A DNA stretch of 64,000 nt from Trematomus loennbergii (taxonomy: Eukaryota; Chordata; Actinopteri; Perciformes; Nototheniidae): assembly GCA_012861695.1 (NCBI GenBank), contig JAAOOA010000433.1, positions 124,001 to 188,000 on the forward strand, in the 5' to 3' direction. Below the pieces are notes generated by a model. That model had not been told where the DNA came from. It saw only the letters and a program-made list of their open reading frames with translations, and did no database searches. The translations under genes and the position numbers were made by a program. Below are positions 11,274 to 22,459 of the stretch, piece after piece (the first letter of the stretch is position 1; every line of letters starts with the position of its first letter).

Positions 11274-11738
11274 ATGACTTTGATCTGCGTCCTCATCTGG
11301 ACTCTCCTCTGCTGCTGCTTCACAGGTAAAGTCCAGAGAATCAAAGTCCTCTCCTCTGTGAACATCCGTCCCTCTGAAATGAAGCGGACAAAACCATGAC
11401 GCTGCTTTATGTCTTTGTCTCTGTATCCTCAGAGTCCAGAGGCCAGGTCACAGTGACTCAGCTGGAGCAGTGAGCTCTGCTCCGGGACGCTCCGTCTCCA
11501 TCACATGTACGACCAGTCAGAAGGTTTATAATGGAAACCTTTAGCCTGGTACCAACAGAGAGATGGAGGAACTCCTAAACTGCTCATTTACTACTAGCAC
11601 TCGAGAAACAGGGATTTCAGACCGTTTACAGGCAGTGGATCAAACTCTGACTTCACTCTGACCATCAGTGGAGTCCAGACTGATGATGCAGCAGTTTACT
11701 ACTGTCAGTCTCCATTACCCCAACAGTCAGTGTGTTCA
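11274..11738 (+). pseudogene. IgL V segment, unit 2 (frameshifted)
   Basis: The leader exon 11274-11325 reads [17 protein letters not shown], a signal peptide, with a GTAAAG donor. The V exon 11433-11738 follows a TCCTCAG acceptor and begins [10 protein letters not shown]. An in-frame ATG 13 codons upstream (11235) is a possible alternative start in all copies. A one-base loss after ACTCAG (TCTGGA reads CTGGA) shifts the frame at the FR1 serine and gives an early TGA. Further losses occur before the FR2 tryptophan (CCTTTAGCC), in CDR2 (TACTAGC) and in FR3 (CCGTTTAC). The V lies opposite to its J and C. The RSS is intact, so it could still recombine. Confidence 0.88.
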
Positions 11739-11766
11739 CACAGTGAAAAAGCGTCGTACAAAAACC
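11739..11766 (+). other. V recombination signal, 12-bp spacer, unit 2
   Basis: CACAGTG 11739-11745, 12-bp spacer, ACAAAAACC 11758-11766. Confidence 0.93.
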
Positions 11767-11843
11767 TCCCTCAGTCAGACTGAACAGGAACTGAACTGAC
11801 TGCTGCAGCTGGAAGCTACTGCAGAGACTGATACACTTCACTG

Positions 11844-13400
<1,557 letters not shown>

Positions 13401-13417
13401 TCGAATTCTCTATACCA

Positions 13418-13600
13418 CATGTGTCAAACTCAAGGCCCGGGGGCCAAATCAGGCCCTTAGTGGATTTAATTTCGGCCCGCAGGATAATTTTGAATTACTA
13501 TTAGATCTGGCCCGCCGGTATATTGCACGCACACATTCACTCAATCCTGAGGATTTCCTCAGCTCAGAGCCTGACCCCAAACATTGATGAACTTGCACCC
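13418..13600. mobile_element. hAT-like repeat fragment
   Basis: It contains TGTGTCAAACTCAAGGCCCG and paired GGCCAAATCAGGCCC/GGCCCGCAGG blocks, which I recognise as the end of a family dispersed in vertebrate genomes. The other end is not identified. The 75-codon frame across it is not a convincing gene. Confidence 0.45.
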
Positions 13601-14273
13601 AAGATGAGATGCCAAGTATCTGGCTTGAACTAGCATCACAGAGCAGCAAACTGAGTCGGCCGTTCACGGAAACAACTGATTATGACCGAGAAATGATATC
13701 ATGAAAGTTACGGTGCTTATTAAGCTTTTTAAAACGTATGTGGTAAGTTGCCAAAGTGCTTTGTTTTGAACGTTCATCAGTATTATAATCAAAAAGAGAA
13801 ATATGAACGTTAGTTTTTACTGAAATGATCAAATAAAGTCAAAATGTCAGTCTTTACTGAGCTGTGTGGGGTTTGTTCAACTTTTAAAAGATGTTTGAAT
13901 GGTGATGTACACAGTGATAGATGTTAAGGACTAACGTTTATAATAAATACCTTTGTATTGATTTTAAAGGGCCCATGTCATGGCCATTTCTACTGATCAT
14001 AATTCCATTGTTGAGGTATACTGGAATATATTTATATTGTGCAATTTTCCAAACTCGCATTGGTTTCTCATACAGCATCTCTGTATAGTATGTGTATTCA
14101 CTCTCTGTCCTAAACGGCTTGTTGGAGCTCCTGCCCCCCCCCCCCCCTGTGAGCCCAGTGTGCTCCGATTGGTCAGCTCGGCCACTCTGTTCTGATTAGT
14201 CAACTACCAGAGAGGCTCCGCCCATGTCTAACACAGTGCTTTTTCGGCTCTGAGTGGAACATCAGTTTTACAA

Positions 14274-15340
14274 TGGCGTCGGTACAGCCGTATATGTTTG
14301 AACCGGAGTCGATCCTGAAAGTGAGACAGACCAACGTGATAGACCTGATCCACCGTCCCAAAGACTAGAGCAGACGGTTTCACAGTGGAAAGTTTTTATT
14401 TAGTATCGCTCTTACATTTTAGATGTTAGAACTGCATCATGTATCTACATCACAGTAACAAGTTTGTCCGCTAACTAACCGAACCTACAACTGTTTTTAT
14501 TTAGGTGCACTTGTGGAAACTGCGCCATGATGCCTACCGAAGTGGAAAACGTCTGTTGCAAAGAAATTAGAAAGGTAGCCTAGCTGACAGTTACAACATT
14601 ATGTAGCCAGCTAGCTGAAAACACCAACAGTAGCACACAACATTATATGCCAAGATATACACCATACATATTTGTCAAGTCAATAGACTATTATATGCCC
14701 TTTTATTTCTTCCTTAGTAATTGAATGTTTATTTTGCAAACCTTGCCATAGTTGGTTTAATTGCTAAACGTGTTATGTCACAAATATCTTACCTTCCTAT
14801 AGGTTGTAACACGAATGAACCAAGTCCCAGCACCTATTATGTGCATGGTACACACCCAGGACTAGAGCCAAACTGTCTCAACCCATACACCCTGCAGAAC
14901 CTCCATAACATGTACAGATTCGATTATGGACCTTTGAGGCGTAGAACGGAAGAAGAGTAAGTTATTCTTACCTGTAATAAACTACTACTGTGTTTGATGA
15001 AAAATCAAATCATGGTTTGCTATATATGAATGATATGTTATAGGAGCAAATAATTCAGGGAAGAAAGGATACTAAGTATTTCCATCAAATTTTATTTTTA
15101 GAAATGTACAAAATGAACATGTGTAAATATACATATATACACTGTATATCATCCATTCCTCCCTTATATATGTGTTTTCGGCATCTTGCCTATTGCAGCT
15201 TTGTAAGCTGGTGCTGGGGTTTTTAGGACGAGGCATCAGAGTGGTCATCCCGTCATGTGTTGTCCGCCGGATACGCCAGGAGTTTCCTGATCTGGCTGGA
15301 CGAAATCAAATGCAAATCACAAAATATTAGAGAAACTTAG
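14274..15340 (+). pseudogene. P2X7 C-terminal-domain-like gene relic (four exon pieces)
   Basis: Exon-like pieces resemble the cytoplasmic C-terminal (ballast) domain of P2X7 receptors, from memory of that family. 14274-14368 begins MASVQPYMFEPES. 14513-14573 reads TCGNCAMMPTEVENVCCKEIRK and ends AAG/GTAGCC; its Cys-rich spacing matches the zinc-binding part. 14803-14958 reads GLEPNCLNPYTLQNLHNMYR then FDYGPLRRRTEE, between a TATAG acceptor and a GTAAGT donor. About 15181-15330 reads HLAYCSFVSWCWGFLGRGIR then VVIPSCVVRRIRQEFPD, then a stop. No P2X transmembrane or extracellular domain precedes it. The last exon lacks a clean AG acceptor, and the first ends at a stop shortly after PKD. It lies wholly inside the TTAA element. 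Confidence 0.6.
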
Positions 15341-15849
15341 TTGTTTTAGGTTCGTTAGCTGCCAGCTAGATTAATATGCTAACCTACGTTTGCTAGTTGT
15401 TCAGTGTAATATGCCAACCTACTATGAACAACAGCTAGTGGTTCATATTAGGCTAGCAAGAACATGTTTACAATTGCAATCTTATACGGGTAGTCTGCTA
15501 CGTTCGGTCATTCATTGTAGCTGGCATAAAAACAATGTTTTCCCTAGCATGTCTAGCTCTTGGTAGCCTTCTTTTTTAGCTCGGTAGCATACATGCTAGG
15601 AACGCCAACTATAATGTAATTACGTTTTGCGACTGACCGTACGGTAAATCACCTGGAGTATACTGTCTATGAGTATTTCGTGTGTGAATGCAGACATTCT
15701 CCTGCTATGAGATACATGTAAGGCCATCTGCTGACAATGGAGTTGAAAACGCTAGCAACTTAGTTAGCCCAGTTAGCACTGTGTCAATGGCTTAGCAGCC
15801 CGAAAAACGTTTACCCATTTAAACAGTCGTGGTCGATACCTTGTTTGTT

Positions 15850-16152
15850 TTAAACATCACAAATACACAAACAACAATGAATACTTACAGGTTGTGTACC
15901 CGAATCTCCCGCTGGTCCAAACAAAGTAGGAACAGCATCGTTCTTCAGTGCCCTACGCTGTATATATCCGGCATGAATCGCTGAAAGATTTGTGAAGCTT
16001 TGTTTCGTGAAATGCCGCGCAAACAGTACAATACCGGCCCGAACATCTGAAGGAACAGTGTTAAAATAAATGTCTTCGTCGTGGTTCTGCCCTCGGTAAG
16101 GCATGCATTGAAGATTTCCCCTCACAATACAGGACACAGACCCCGTTGGCAT
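15850..16152 (-). CDS. THAP-like zinc-finger frame in the TTAA element (fragment)
   Basis: This 100-codon frame begins MPTGSVSCIVRGNLQC and contains FARHFTKQSFTNL, followed downstream by LKNDAVPTLFG. The HF...F...L..DAVPT pattern resembles the C-terminal half of THAP DNA-binding domains. The cysteine expected before HF is Ala here, so the zinc site looks degenerate. It starts about 290 bp inside the right inverted repeat. It is probably a first exon or a remnant of a transposase or its partner protein. The family match is from memory only. Confidence 0.4.
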   Translation of the reverse strand: MPTGSVSCIVRGNLQCMPYRGQNHDEDIYFNTVPSDVRAGIVLFARHFTKQSFTNLSAIHAGYIQRRALKNDAVPTLFGPAGDSGTQPVSIHCCLCICDV

Positions 16153-16443
16153 GACTGGATACAGTTTTGAACTGAACCTGAGCTTCCAACAGTATATGTT
16201 CTGCTGGCAGAGGGTGTGGCCTCTGGGTGTTCACACGTCACAGTACCCAAGAAGTAAACAATGGAAAATGAGAAATCTCCAACGAGGCGTTTTGGGGACA
16301 GGTCTTTTCTGTGTTAGAGTTTTACTCGCTAAAGGGTGTACTTTGAGGGTTTTTGACTCTGCAGACCGTTTACATGCAGAAAAACCTTCATAACACACAA
16401 GGGGACGGGTAATAACCGGAAAAGCATGACATGGGACCTTTAA

Positions 16444-16860
16444 GAACTTATGGCTAAAAATCATTTTATCCCTCATCAAATATAGCAGAAGTGGCTTGAA
16501 TGTGTTCTCAGGAGGCACTTTGACAGAGAATAACTGAAAAAGTACACAGTAAAAGTACTTCATTGTATTGTTGGTAGCAGTCAAACAAGTAGCCTACTGA
16601 GTCCAACAGTGTCAGTTTTATTAAGAACTTATGGTAAAACATATTTTTATCACAAATATAGCACAAAAACATGCATTATTGTACTCTTGTACTTGCGTCA
16701 GTGCCGCTTCTCGGCCGATTACCGTAAAGGCGCTATTAATCGCGCACTCAAAAATGAAGAGCTGCTGATTTGACCAAGCAAACGTGAGAGACGGCTGAGT
16801 GACCGCAGTGTTCCCCTGCACCCGACAGCACTGAGCACTACATCAAGATTAAGATTACAC
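16444..16860. mobile_element. Foldback-family repeat (ATTAAGAACTTATGG type), unit 2
   Basis: It contains two copies of AAGAACTTATGG followed by ATTTTATC-type sequence, AGTACACAGTAAAAGTAC and GAGTCCAACAGTGTCAG. Related copies are at 35390-35945, 46050-47600, 49725-50340 and 61010-62420, in both orientations. No coding capacity. Confidence 0.6.
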
Positions 16861-16979
16861 ACATTTATTTCATTTGGGAACTCACACATATACCTATGGA
16901 GTTGGCCAGATGTGTGTAAATTACTGTTCATGGTCATTTGAAAACAAATGCTGGTGTCGGAATACACAAACACACCGAA

Positions 16980-16981
16980 CA

Positions 16982-17020
<39 letters not shown>

Positions 17021-17030
17021 CACACACACA

Positions 17031-17099
<69 letters not shown>
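16980..17099. repeat. (CA)n tract beyond the unit 3 C 3' flank
   Basis: AC repeat with CAACAC and CACCAC interruptions, positionally equivalent to 8512-8644. Confidence 0.95.
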
Positions 17100-17102
<3 letters not shown>

Positions 17103-17683
17103 CTGAGCAGAGCACAAACACACACGTCATGCGCCTTGTGGCATTGACACAGCTAAGGTGATAAATAGTCTTTGTTTTCATATAATATCAGTTTTAATTC
17201 AATCAGCAAAAATCTTTTCATTTAATAATTCCGCAGTTGTACTGTGTCCATTCAATAATATTTAAGGTCATCTTAATTTAGATTGATGTTATATGACTTC
17301 AGCAGATGACACCCTGCTTTTATTTCTGGTCCTGAAAATATTTTAAGTAGAATATTTAATTCATATGTTGTAAGATTCAAGTTTAACAACACATGAAAAT
17401 CACACATGGATGTACTTAAACATTAGTGATAAGAGAGAGCTTTGTGGTTTACCATGATGTTCATACTATATTTATTGGAACCAATTTGTATTAACAAAGA
17501 TAAAACTAGAATGATTCCAGAAGTATAACCAAACCCAAAGATCATTAAAAAGTAATATGGGAAATATTGACTTGGTAATGTTTTGACTTTTGTGAATGAA
17601 TGTGAATAAGGTTACTTTTATATATAATATCTCACAGAAATGTAATCAGAAGACATGTCACTTTTATAATACACACATTAATC

Positions 17684-17689
17684 TTTATT
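17684..17689 (-). terminator. Polyadenylation signal of C, unit 3
   Basis: AATAAA on the - strand, about 120 bp past the stop codon. Confidence 0.75.
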
Positions 17690-17810
17690 ATTTTAAAATG
17701 TTGAAACCATCGACACAAGCAAAAACAGGTTGATGTTGAAACATGTCCTGAGAGCCAGAGAGCAGACTGAGAGCAGTGTGAGAGAGAAAGCAGAGTCCCA
17801 GTGAGTCAGC

Positions 17811-18139
17811 TCAGGACTGGGAACACTGGTCTCTCCTCAGTGTCTCTGAGAGCGCAGTCTGGGAGCCCTGGGTGGCCTCACAGGTCACAGAGACCACCTT
17901 CCTCCACTGATCTGCAGAGAGCCTCAGGGTGCTGCTCCAGCTGTAGTGGGCGTCCTTCTCCAGCACCCCGGGGCTCCTGCTCTCCTCCCAGCTGCTGCTG
18001 CTGCTGCTGCCGTCCACCTTCCAGGCCAGACTCCAGTCTGAGGGGAAGCCCTTGTTGGCCAGGCACATGAGCGTGGCCTTCCCCTGCTGCAGCTCTTCTG
18101 TGGAGGGGGGCAGCACCGTCAGGGTGGGACGGACATCAC
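17811..18139 (-). CDS. Immunoglobulin light chain constant exon, unit 3
   Basis: Complete 108-codon C1-set domain. Cysteines 25 and 86, Trp39, the six-serine run and the RRDQCSQS tail are all present. It differs from the unit 2 exon in reading DVRPTL instead of DARPTL and RKVVSVTC instead of RKVGSVTC. The acceptor CTCCTAG and the stop are intact. Two J segments lie upstream on the same strand at 18928 and 19297, so this is one of the best candidates for a working constant exon in the window. Confidence 0.95.
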
Positions 18140-18316
18140 CTAGGAGACACCAATCAGATTAGAGGACAGGGAGCACACAGCTGTCATCAACCAGCAGACA
18201 CTGGGACACCTTTACTGTGAGAGTGTTTCTCCTTTAAGGAGTTTCTGTCAGATGTTGGTTCTGCTCCATCAGTCTCTCACTCACACATTGTTTCACTTCC
18301 CTTTAAGAAGCCTCTC

Positions 18317-18324
18317 ATGCAAAT
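18317..18324 (+). promoter_or_regulatory. ATGCAAAT octamer in the J-C intron, unit 3
   Basis: Perfect octamer at the same position as in unit 2. Confidence 0.55.
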
Positions 18325-18927
18325 CAGCACGGAGACACTTCATACAGAACCACCTGAAATATGTCACACTACACTGGAAATAAAGTACAACATTAGGACA
18401 CATTTTAAATAGTTGTGGTCTAAATCATCCAAAACCTGAACTCTACAAACCATCATTAAATTATTTAGTGGATAAATGAACAAATACGGGAAATGAAACA
18501 ATCAATTGTGCTTAATGTGAATCTCAATAATTACCCAGTTTTACAAACTTTAAAATAATGTCTGAAAGAATTCAACACATTTTTTAAATATCCATCGTTA
18601 TCTTTACTCTGTTCAACCGTATTTAAAAACTGTATTCGTAATTTATTTGAAAACAGACGGGAGAATGGAGAAAAAGTGAAGAATAAGTGAATGAAACATT
18701 AGCAGTTTCATCATTTCACATTTGAAGCTGTTTAAATGACAGCATGTTGGGAATGTATAAAGACATTTCAGGAAAAGCTGCTCCGACTTAGGCTCAATGA
18801 TGAAGAGAAATAAAGACATGAATACTAATACTATCTAAACATTACAATTAAAATAATATATATCTATCTCTCAAACATTCTAACACAGAATTAAAACATC
18901 ATATTTAGTTTTTGTGCAGAAACTTAC

Positions 18928-18965
18928 TTCCAACATCCAGTCTGGTTCCTCCACCAAAAGTCCAC
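18928..18965 (-). CDS. JL1 segment, unit 3
   Basis: The 38-bp coding part reads [12 protein letters not shown]. The first codon is Trp, where J2 has Tyr. The GTAAGT donor is intact. This is the J nearest to C. Confidence 0.93.
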
Positions 18966-19004
18966 CACAGTGATACAAAGTCATTGAGCCGCCGTACAAA
19001 AACC
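18966..19004 (-). other. JL1 recombination signal, 23-bp spacer, unit 3
   Basis: Heptamer 18966-18972, 23-bp spacer, nonamer 18996-19004. The spacer sequence is identical to that of J2. Confidence 0.95.
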
Positions 19005-19296
19005 TCTCACTGTAGAGAGACACGGCTCTCTGACTTTGACTCACTGAACTAAACCTACCAGCCCTCAAGATGCTACTTCACCATTACAGGTGGAAATAAT
19101 GATTTATTCTCTGTTCAATGTTTAACTCTCATAAAACATTTAAACGTCTTTTGCTGGAGTAAAGTTAGCCTCTTAGTTCAACATATTTATAAAAGTATGT
19201 ATACAATAACATGGAGAGGCAACTATTTCTCCTAGTAAGCTGAATAAAAAGTACAACGAAAGAGAAATTGCTCTTATAAATTAACATTTGACTTAC

Positions 19297-19334
19297 TTCC
19301 AACATCCAGTCTGGTTCCTCCACCGAACGTGTAC
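19297..19334 (-). CDS. JL2 segment, unit 3
   Basis: Reads [12 protein letters not shown] with an intact GTAAGT donor. It lies 331 bp upstream of J1 on the - strand and probably arose with it by local duplication, since the coding part, RSS and first ~50 bp of upstream flank match. Confidence 0.93.
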
Positions 19335-19373
19335 CACAGTGATACAAAGTCATTGAGCCGCCGTACAAAAACC
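19335..19373 (-). other. JL2 recombination signal, 23-bp spacer, unit 3
   Basis: Heptamer 19335-19341, 23-bp spacer, nonamer 19365-19373. Confidence 0.95.
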
Positions 19374-19729
19374 TCTCACTGTAGAGAGACACGGCTCTCT
19401 GACTTTGACACAAACAAACTCACCAAACACATCCACGGTTTACCCACTTTATATAATAACTGCTTACAATGTTTGAAACAGATTCACAAACTATGGAGAA
19501 GTATTGAATCTTTTTTTATGAGCTGTTATACATTTAAAAAGCAAAATACTCATATTGAATGAAGTACATGTAATGACGTTATTTCTTAAGAAAACTCTAA
19601 TCAATCGGGCAAAATGTAAATCATTGTCATTTTATAAAGCTTTATTTTAGATTGTTGTGGAGGAAGAGAGCATTGATTCGAGTGGGAGTGAATTATAGGA
19701 CAGTTTTAAATATTCTTTGGAAAGAGCAA

Positions 19730-19840
19730 GTGAGCCCTGACCCATTCCGGGCGGCAGTGCCCTTGAGCAGGGCACCGAACCCCCAAGTGCTCCCTGGCAC
19801 ATGCTCCTGTGCACCTATGTACTTGTAAGGTGTGTGTGTA
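19730..19840. mobile_element. SINE-like fragment between J and V, unit 3
   Basis: Same CCCTTGAGCAGGGCACCGAA stretch as at 10914-11030. Confidence 0.55.
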
Positions 19841-19962
19841 AAAGAAAACAGAGTGGAAACTGAATGTTCCCCCAGGGGAGGTCCATCTTCTTCATCTTCT
19901 TCTTGGTGATCAATAATCCAGGTCCCTGTTGGAGTCAGTCAGAGCATTTCCATAGAGAGACA

Positions 19963-20009
19963 CTTTGCATCAGCAGCACCATGCTCCAGTGCTCTGGGAC
20001 ACTTTATAG
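19963..20009 (+). promoter_or_regulatory. V promoter, unit 3
   Basis: CTTTGCAT at 19963-19970 and a CTTTATAG TATA-like box about 31 bp further on, ahead of the leader ATG at 20089. Confidence 0.65.
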
Positions 20010-20088
20010 TCCTGAGAGTTGAACACTGGATGACTGACAGCTGTCCTTCATGACAACAGAAGCCACAGGAATCCTCCTCATCAAGAAC

Positions 20089-20559
20089 ATGACTTTGATC
20101 TGCGTCCTCATCTGGACTCTCCTCTGCTGCTGCTTCACAGGTAAAGTCCAGAGAATCAAAGTCCTCTCCTCTGTGAACATCCGTCCCTCTGAAATGAAGC
20201 GGACAAAACCATGACGCTGCTTTATGTCTTTGTCTCTGTATCCTCAGAGTCCAGAGGCCAGGTCACAGTGACTCAGTCTGGAGCAGTGAGCTCTGCTCCG
20301 GGACGCTCCGTCTCCATCACATGTACGACCAGTCAGAAGGTTTATATGGAAACTTTTAGCCTGGTACCAACAGAGAGATGGAGGAACTCCTAAACTGCTC
20401 ATTAAGCAACTAGCACTCGAGAAACAGGGATTTCAGACCGTTTTACAGGCAGTGGATCAAACTCTGACTTCACTCTGACCATCAGTGGAGTCCAGACTGA
20501 TGATGCAGCAGTTTACTACTGTCAGAGTCAACATAACATCAACAGTCAGTGGGTGTTCA
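20089..20559 (+). pseudogene. IgL V segment, unit 3 (frameshifted in CDR1)
   Basis: Leader 20089-20140 and V exon 20248-20559. The frame is open through FR1 ([20 protein letters not shown], then SVSITC with the first cysteine). In CDR1, GTTTATATGGAAACTTTTAG lacks one base at each of two points compared with the unit 5 V, so the FR2 WYQQ motif is lost. A second lesion at CDR2 (ATTAAGCAACTAGC) is shared with the unit 6 V. FR3 to the YYC motif and the RSS are well preserved. Germline CDR3 reads [12 protein letters not shown] in the original frame. Confidence 0.88.
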
Positions 20560-20587
20560 CACAGTGAAAAAGCGTCGTACAAAAACC
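20560..20587 (+). other. V recombination signal, 12-bp spacer, unit 3
   Basis: CACAGTG 20560-20566, 12-bp spacer, ACAAAAACC 20579-20587. Confidence 0.93.
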
Positions 20588-20665
20588 TCCCTCAGTCAGA
20601 CTGAACAGGAACTGAACTGACTGCTGCAGCTGGAAGCTACTGCAGAGACTGATACACTTCACTGA

Positions 20666-20667
<2 letters not shown>

Positions 20668-20756
<89 letters not shown>
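20668..20756. repeat. (CA)n tract 3' of V, unit 3
   Basis: About 90 bp of uninterrupted AC repeat, the shortest of the uninterrupted post-V tracts. Confidence 0.97.
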
Positions 20757-20759
<3 letters not shown>

Positions 20760-21579
20760 ATAAATGAGAATACATTTTTATTTGCAAGTCGACTAACGAT
20801 GAAGTCTGTATATCAATTAAATATACTATAATAAGTTAGTATGGTAATCCTGTTGAAAGAGGATATTAAACACAATTCCTAACCTTCTCATAAATGAGTT
20901 AGTTGATTCATATTCAATTCACACAGTTTAGTTTCCATTCAAACTTAAGGCGCTACATTTTAGCTCGTGTGAGTATGTCACATCAATACAAATACATTTA
21001 GAGACCACAATGCTTACAGTTATCATTTGATTATATTTTTTCAAAATCCAAGATAAAAAGTTTATTGTCATAACATATACACAACTGTGATGTTTTTTTT
21101 CCTTTGAGTCCACAAGCATTAACACAAAACACAATATGTTTTGTTTGAGTTTGCCAGCAGACCTTTTTTCTTGCTAGCTACTTTCTGACATGGCATCCCT
21201 TATGAAGGCTTTTTGGAAGTGCTTCAACATGCTCATGTGTCTTTCCCTTTTTAATAATTCATCTTGTCCGCAGTTAGAAATGGTATTTAGTCATTAATAA
21301 TGGGAACCTGAGTTTCTCAGTTCCCGATATGTGAAAAGTTGAACAATCAAGTGTTTCTATAATTGTCATTAGGTCATAAATAAACAGTTGTTATAGTTGA
21401 GTAAATGTTCAATTATTTGAATATATATACTATTTTCTAAGCTTATTAAGTTTCCTGCTAAAAGTTTGGGAAGACAATGGTCTACCAGACACTGGTTCCC
21501 ACCGTGAAGCATTGTGGAGTTCATTTTGGTTGTTTATTAGTTTATTTTCTATTTATTTTTTCAATCAATAAGCATTAAA

Positions 21580-21962
21580 GGTGGGGTAGGTATGTTTGAG
21601 AAACCGGCTCGAGATACACTTTTTGTTATATTCCATGGAATGCTCTTAACATCCCGATAGCAATGAATATCTTAAGTGCTTTGACAAAAAATCCATAAAG
21701 AAATATCATCTGTGGAAGCCGTAATACTGTAAAAAGCATGACCAATCATTTTAGCCGGCCCGGCTAAAATAACTGGATGGCCTACCTGCCTGTCAGCCTT
21801 CCATCTGTGCACAAACTTATCTCGTGCCCTCATTGGTCATGTGCGCGTTCGTGTGTGTTGGAGGAGGGGCTCTGTAAGGAAGTGGCAGATTTTCTCCGGT
21901 TGTGTATTTTCAAATTCTAGCGATCTCGAGCCGGTTTCTCAAACTTACCTACCCCACCTTTA
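21580..21962. mobile_element. MITE with ~37-bp terminal inverted repeats, copy 2
   Basis: Paralog of 1070-1449. The left end here, AAAGGTGGGGTAGGTATG, matches the right end more closely. Confidence 0.75.
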
Positions 21963-22459
21963 AGCTACGTGTTTAGTTGTGCAGGTTGTCATGGAAAATA
22001 GGTCTCAGTTGCACTGTAAAAACTGTTGCTTTGGTAAAACTTAAAAAATATGTGTCATGTGGTTCCAAGCAATTATAGGAGTTGGGTAAACTCACTAATG
22101 TGATTTTTTCTGCATATGAAAAGATGAGATGAGCCTACAATTAAAAGCCCAGATATTAAGTGTAACCAATGCAAATAACAATCTGCTAAGAACCACACGA
22201 GAATAAAGTAAATTATAAAACACAATTGAGTTGCCGGAACCTATATACGACAAACTCTTCCTGATTTCAATCCAACCCTTTAAATATTTGATTGATTTGG
22301 TTGATTAAACAAATAAATTAAAAAAGGGAACGTTATGGACATGTTAATACATTTGATTCAAATTTGATTATTTCAAAACAGTTGTCATAAAAGAGTAACA
22401 AGTTTGTTTAAAAGCACAACACATTAACATACATGGAGACACATGGTTATTACTTGATG

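Larger units (their letters stand above)
13968..16439. mobile_element. Kolobok-like TTAA element carrying a P2X7-C relic and a THAP-like frame
   Basis: The left end is TTAA (13964-13967) then AGGGCCCATGTCATG. The right end is CATGACATGGGACCT then TTAA (16440-16443), giving 15-bp inverted repeats with one mismatch and a TTAA target duplication. Inside, a spliced P2X7 C-terminal-domain gene relic reads rightward from the left end, and a THAP-like exon reads leftward from the right end. TTAA duplication, AGG termini and THAP-type transposases are known features of the Kolobok superfamily. The sequence to the right of the element matches a repeat family found elsewhere in the window, but the left flank does not, so no empty site confirms the insertion. 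Confidence 0.65.
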
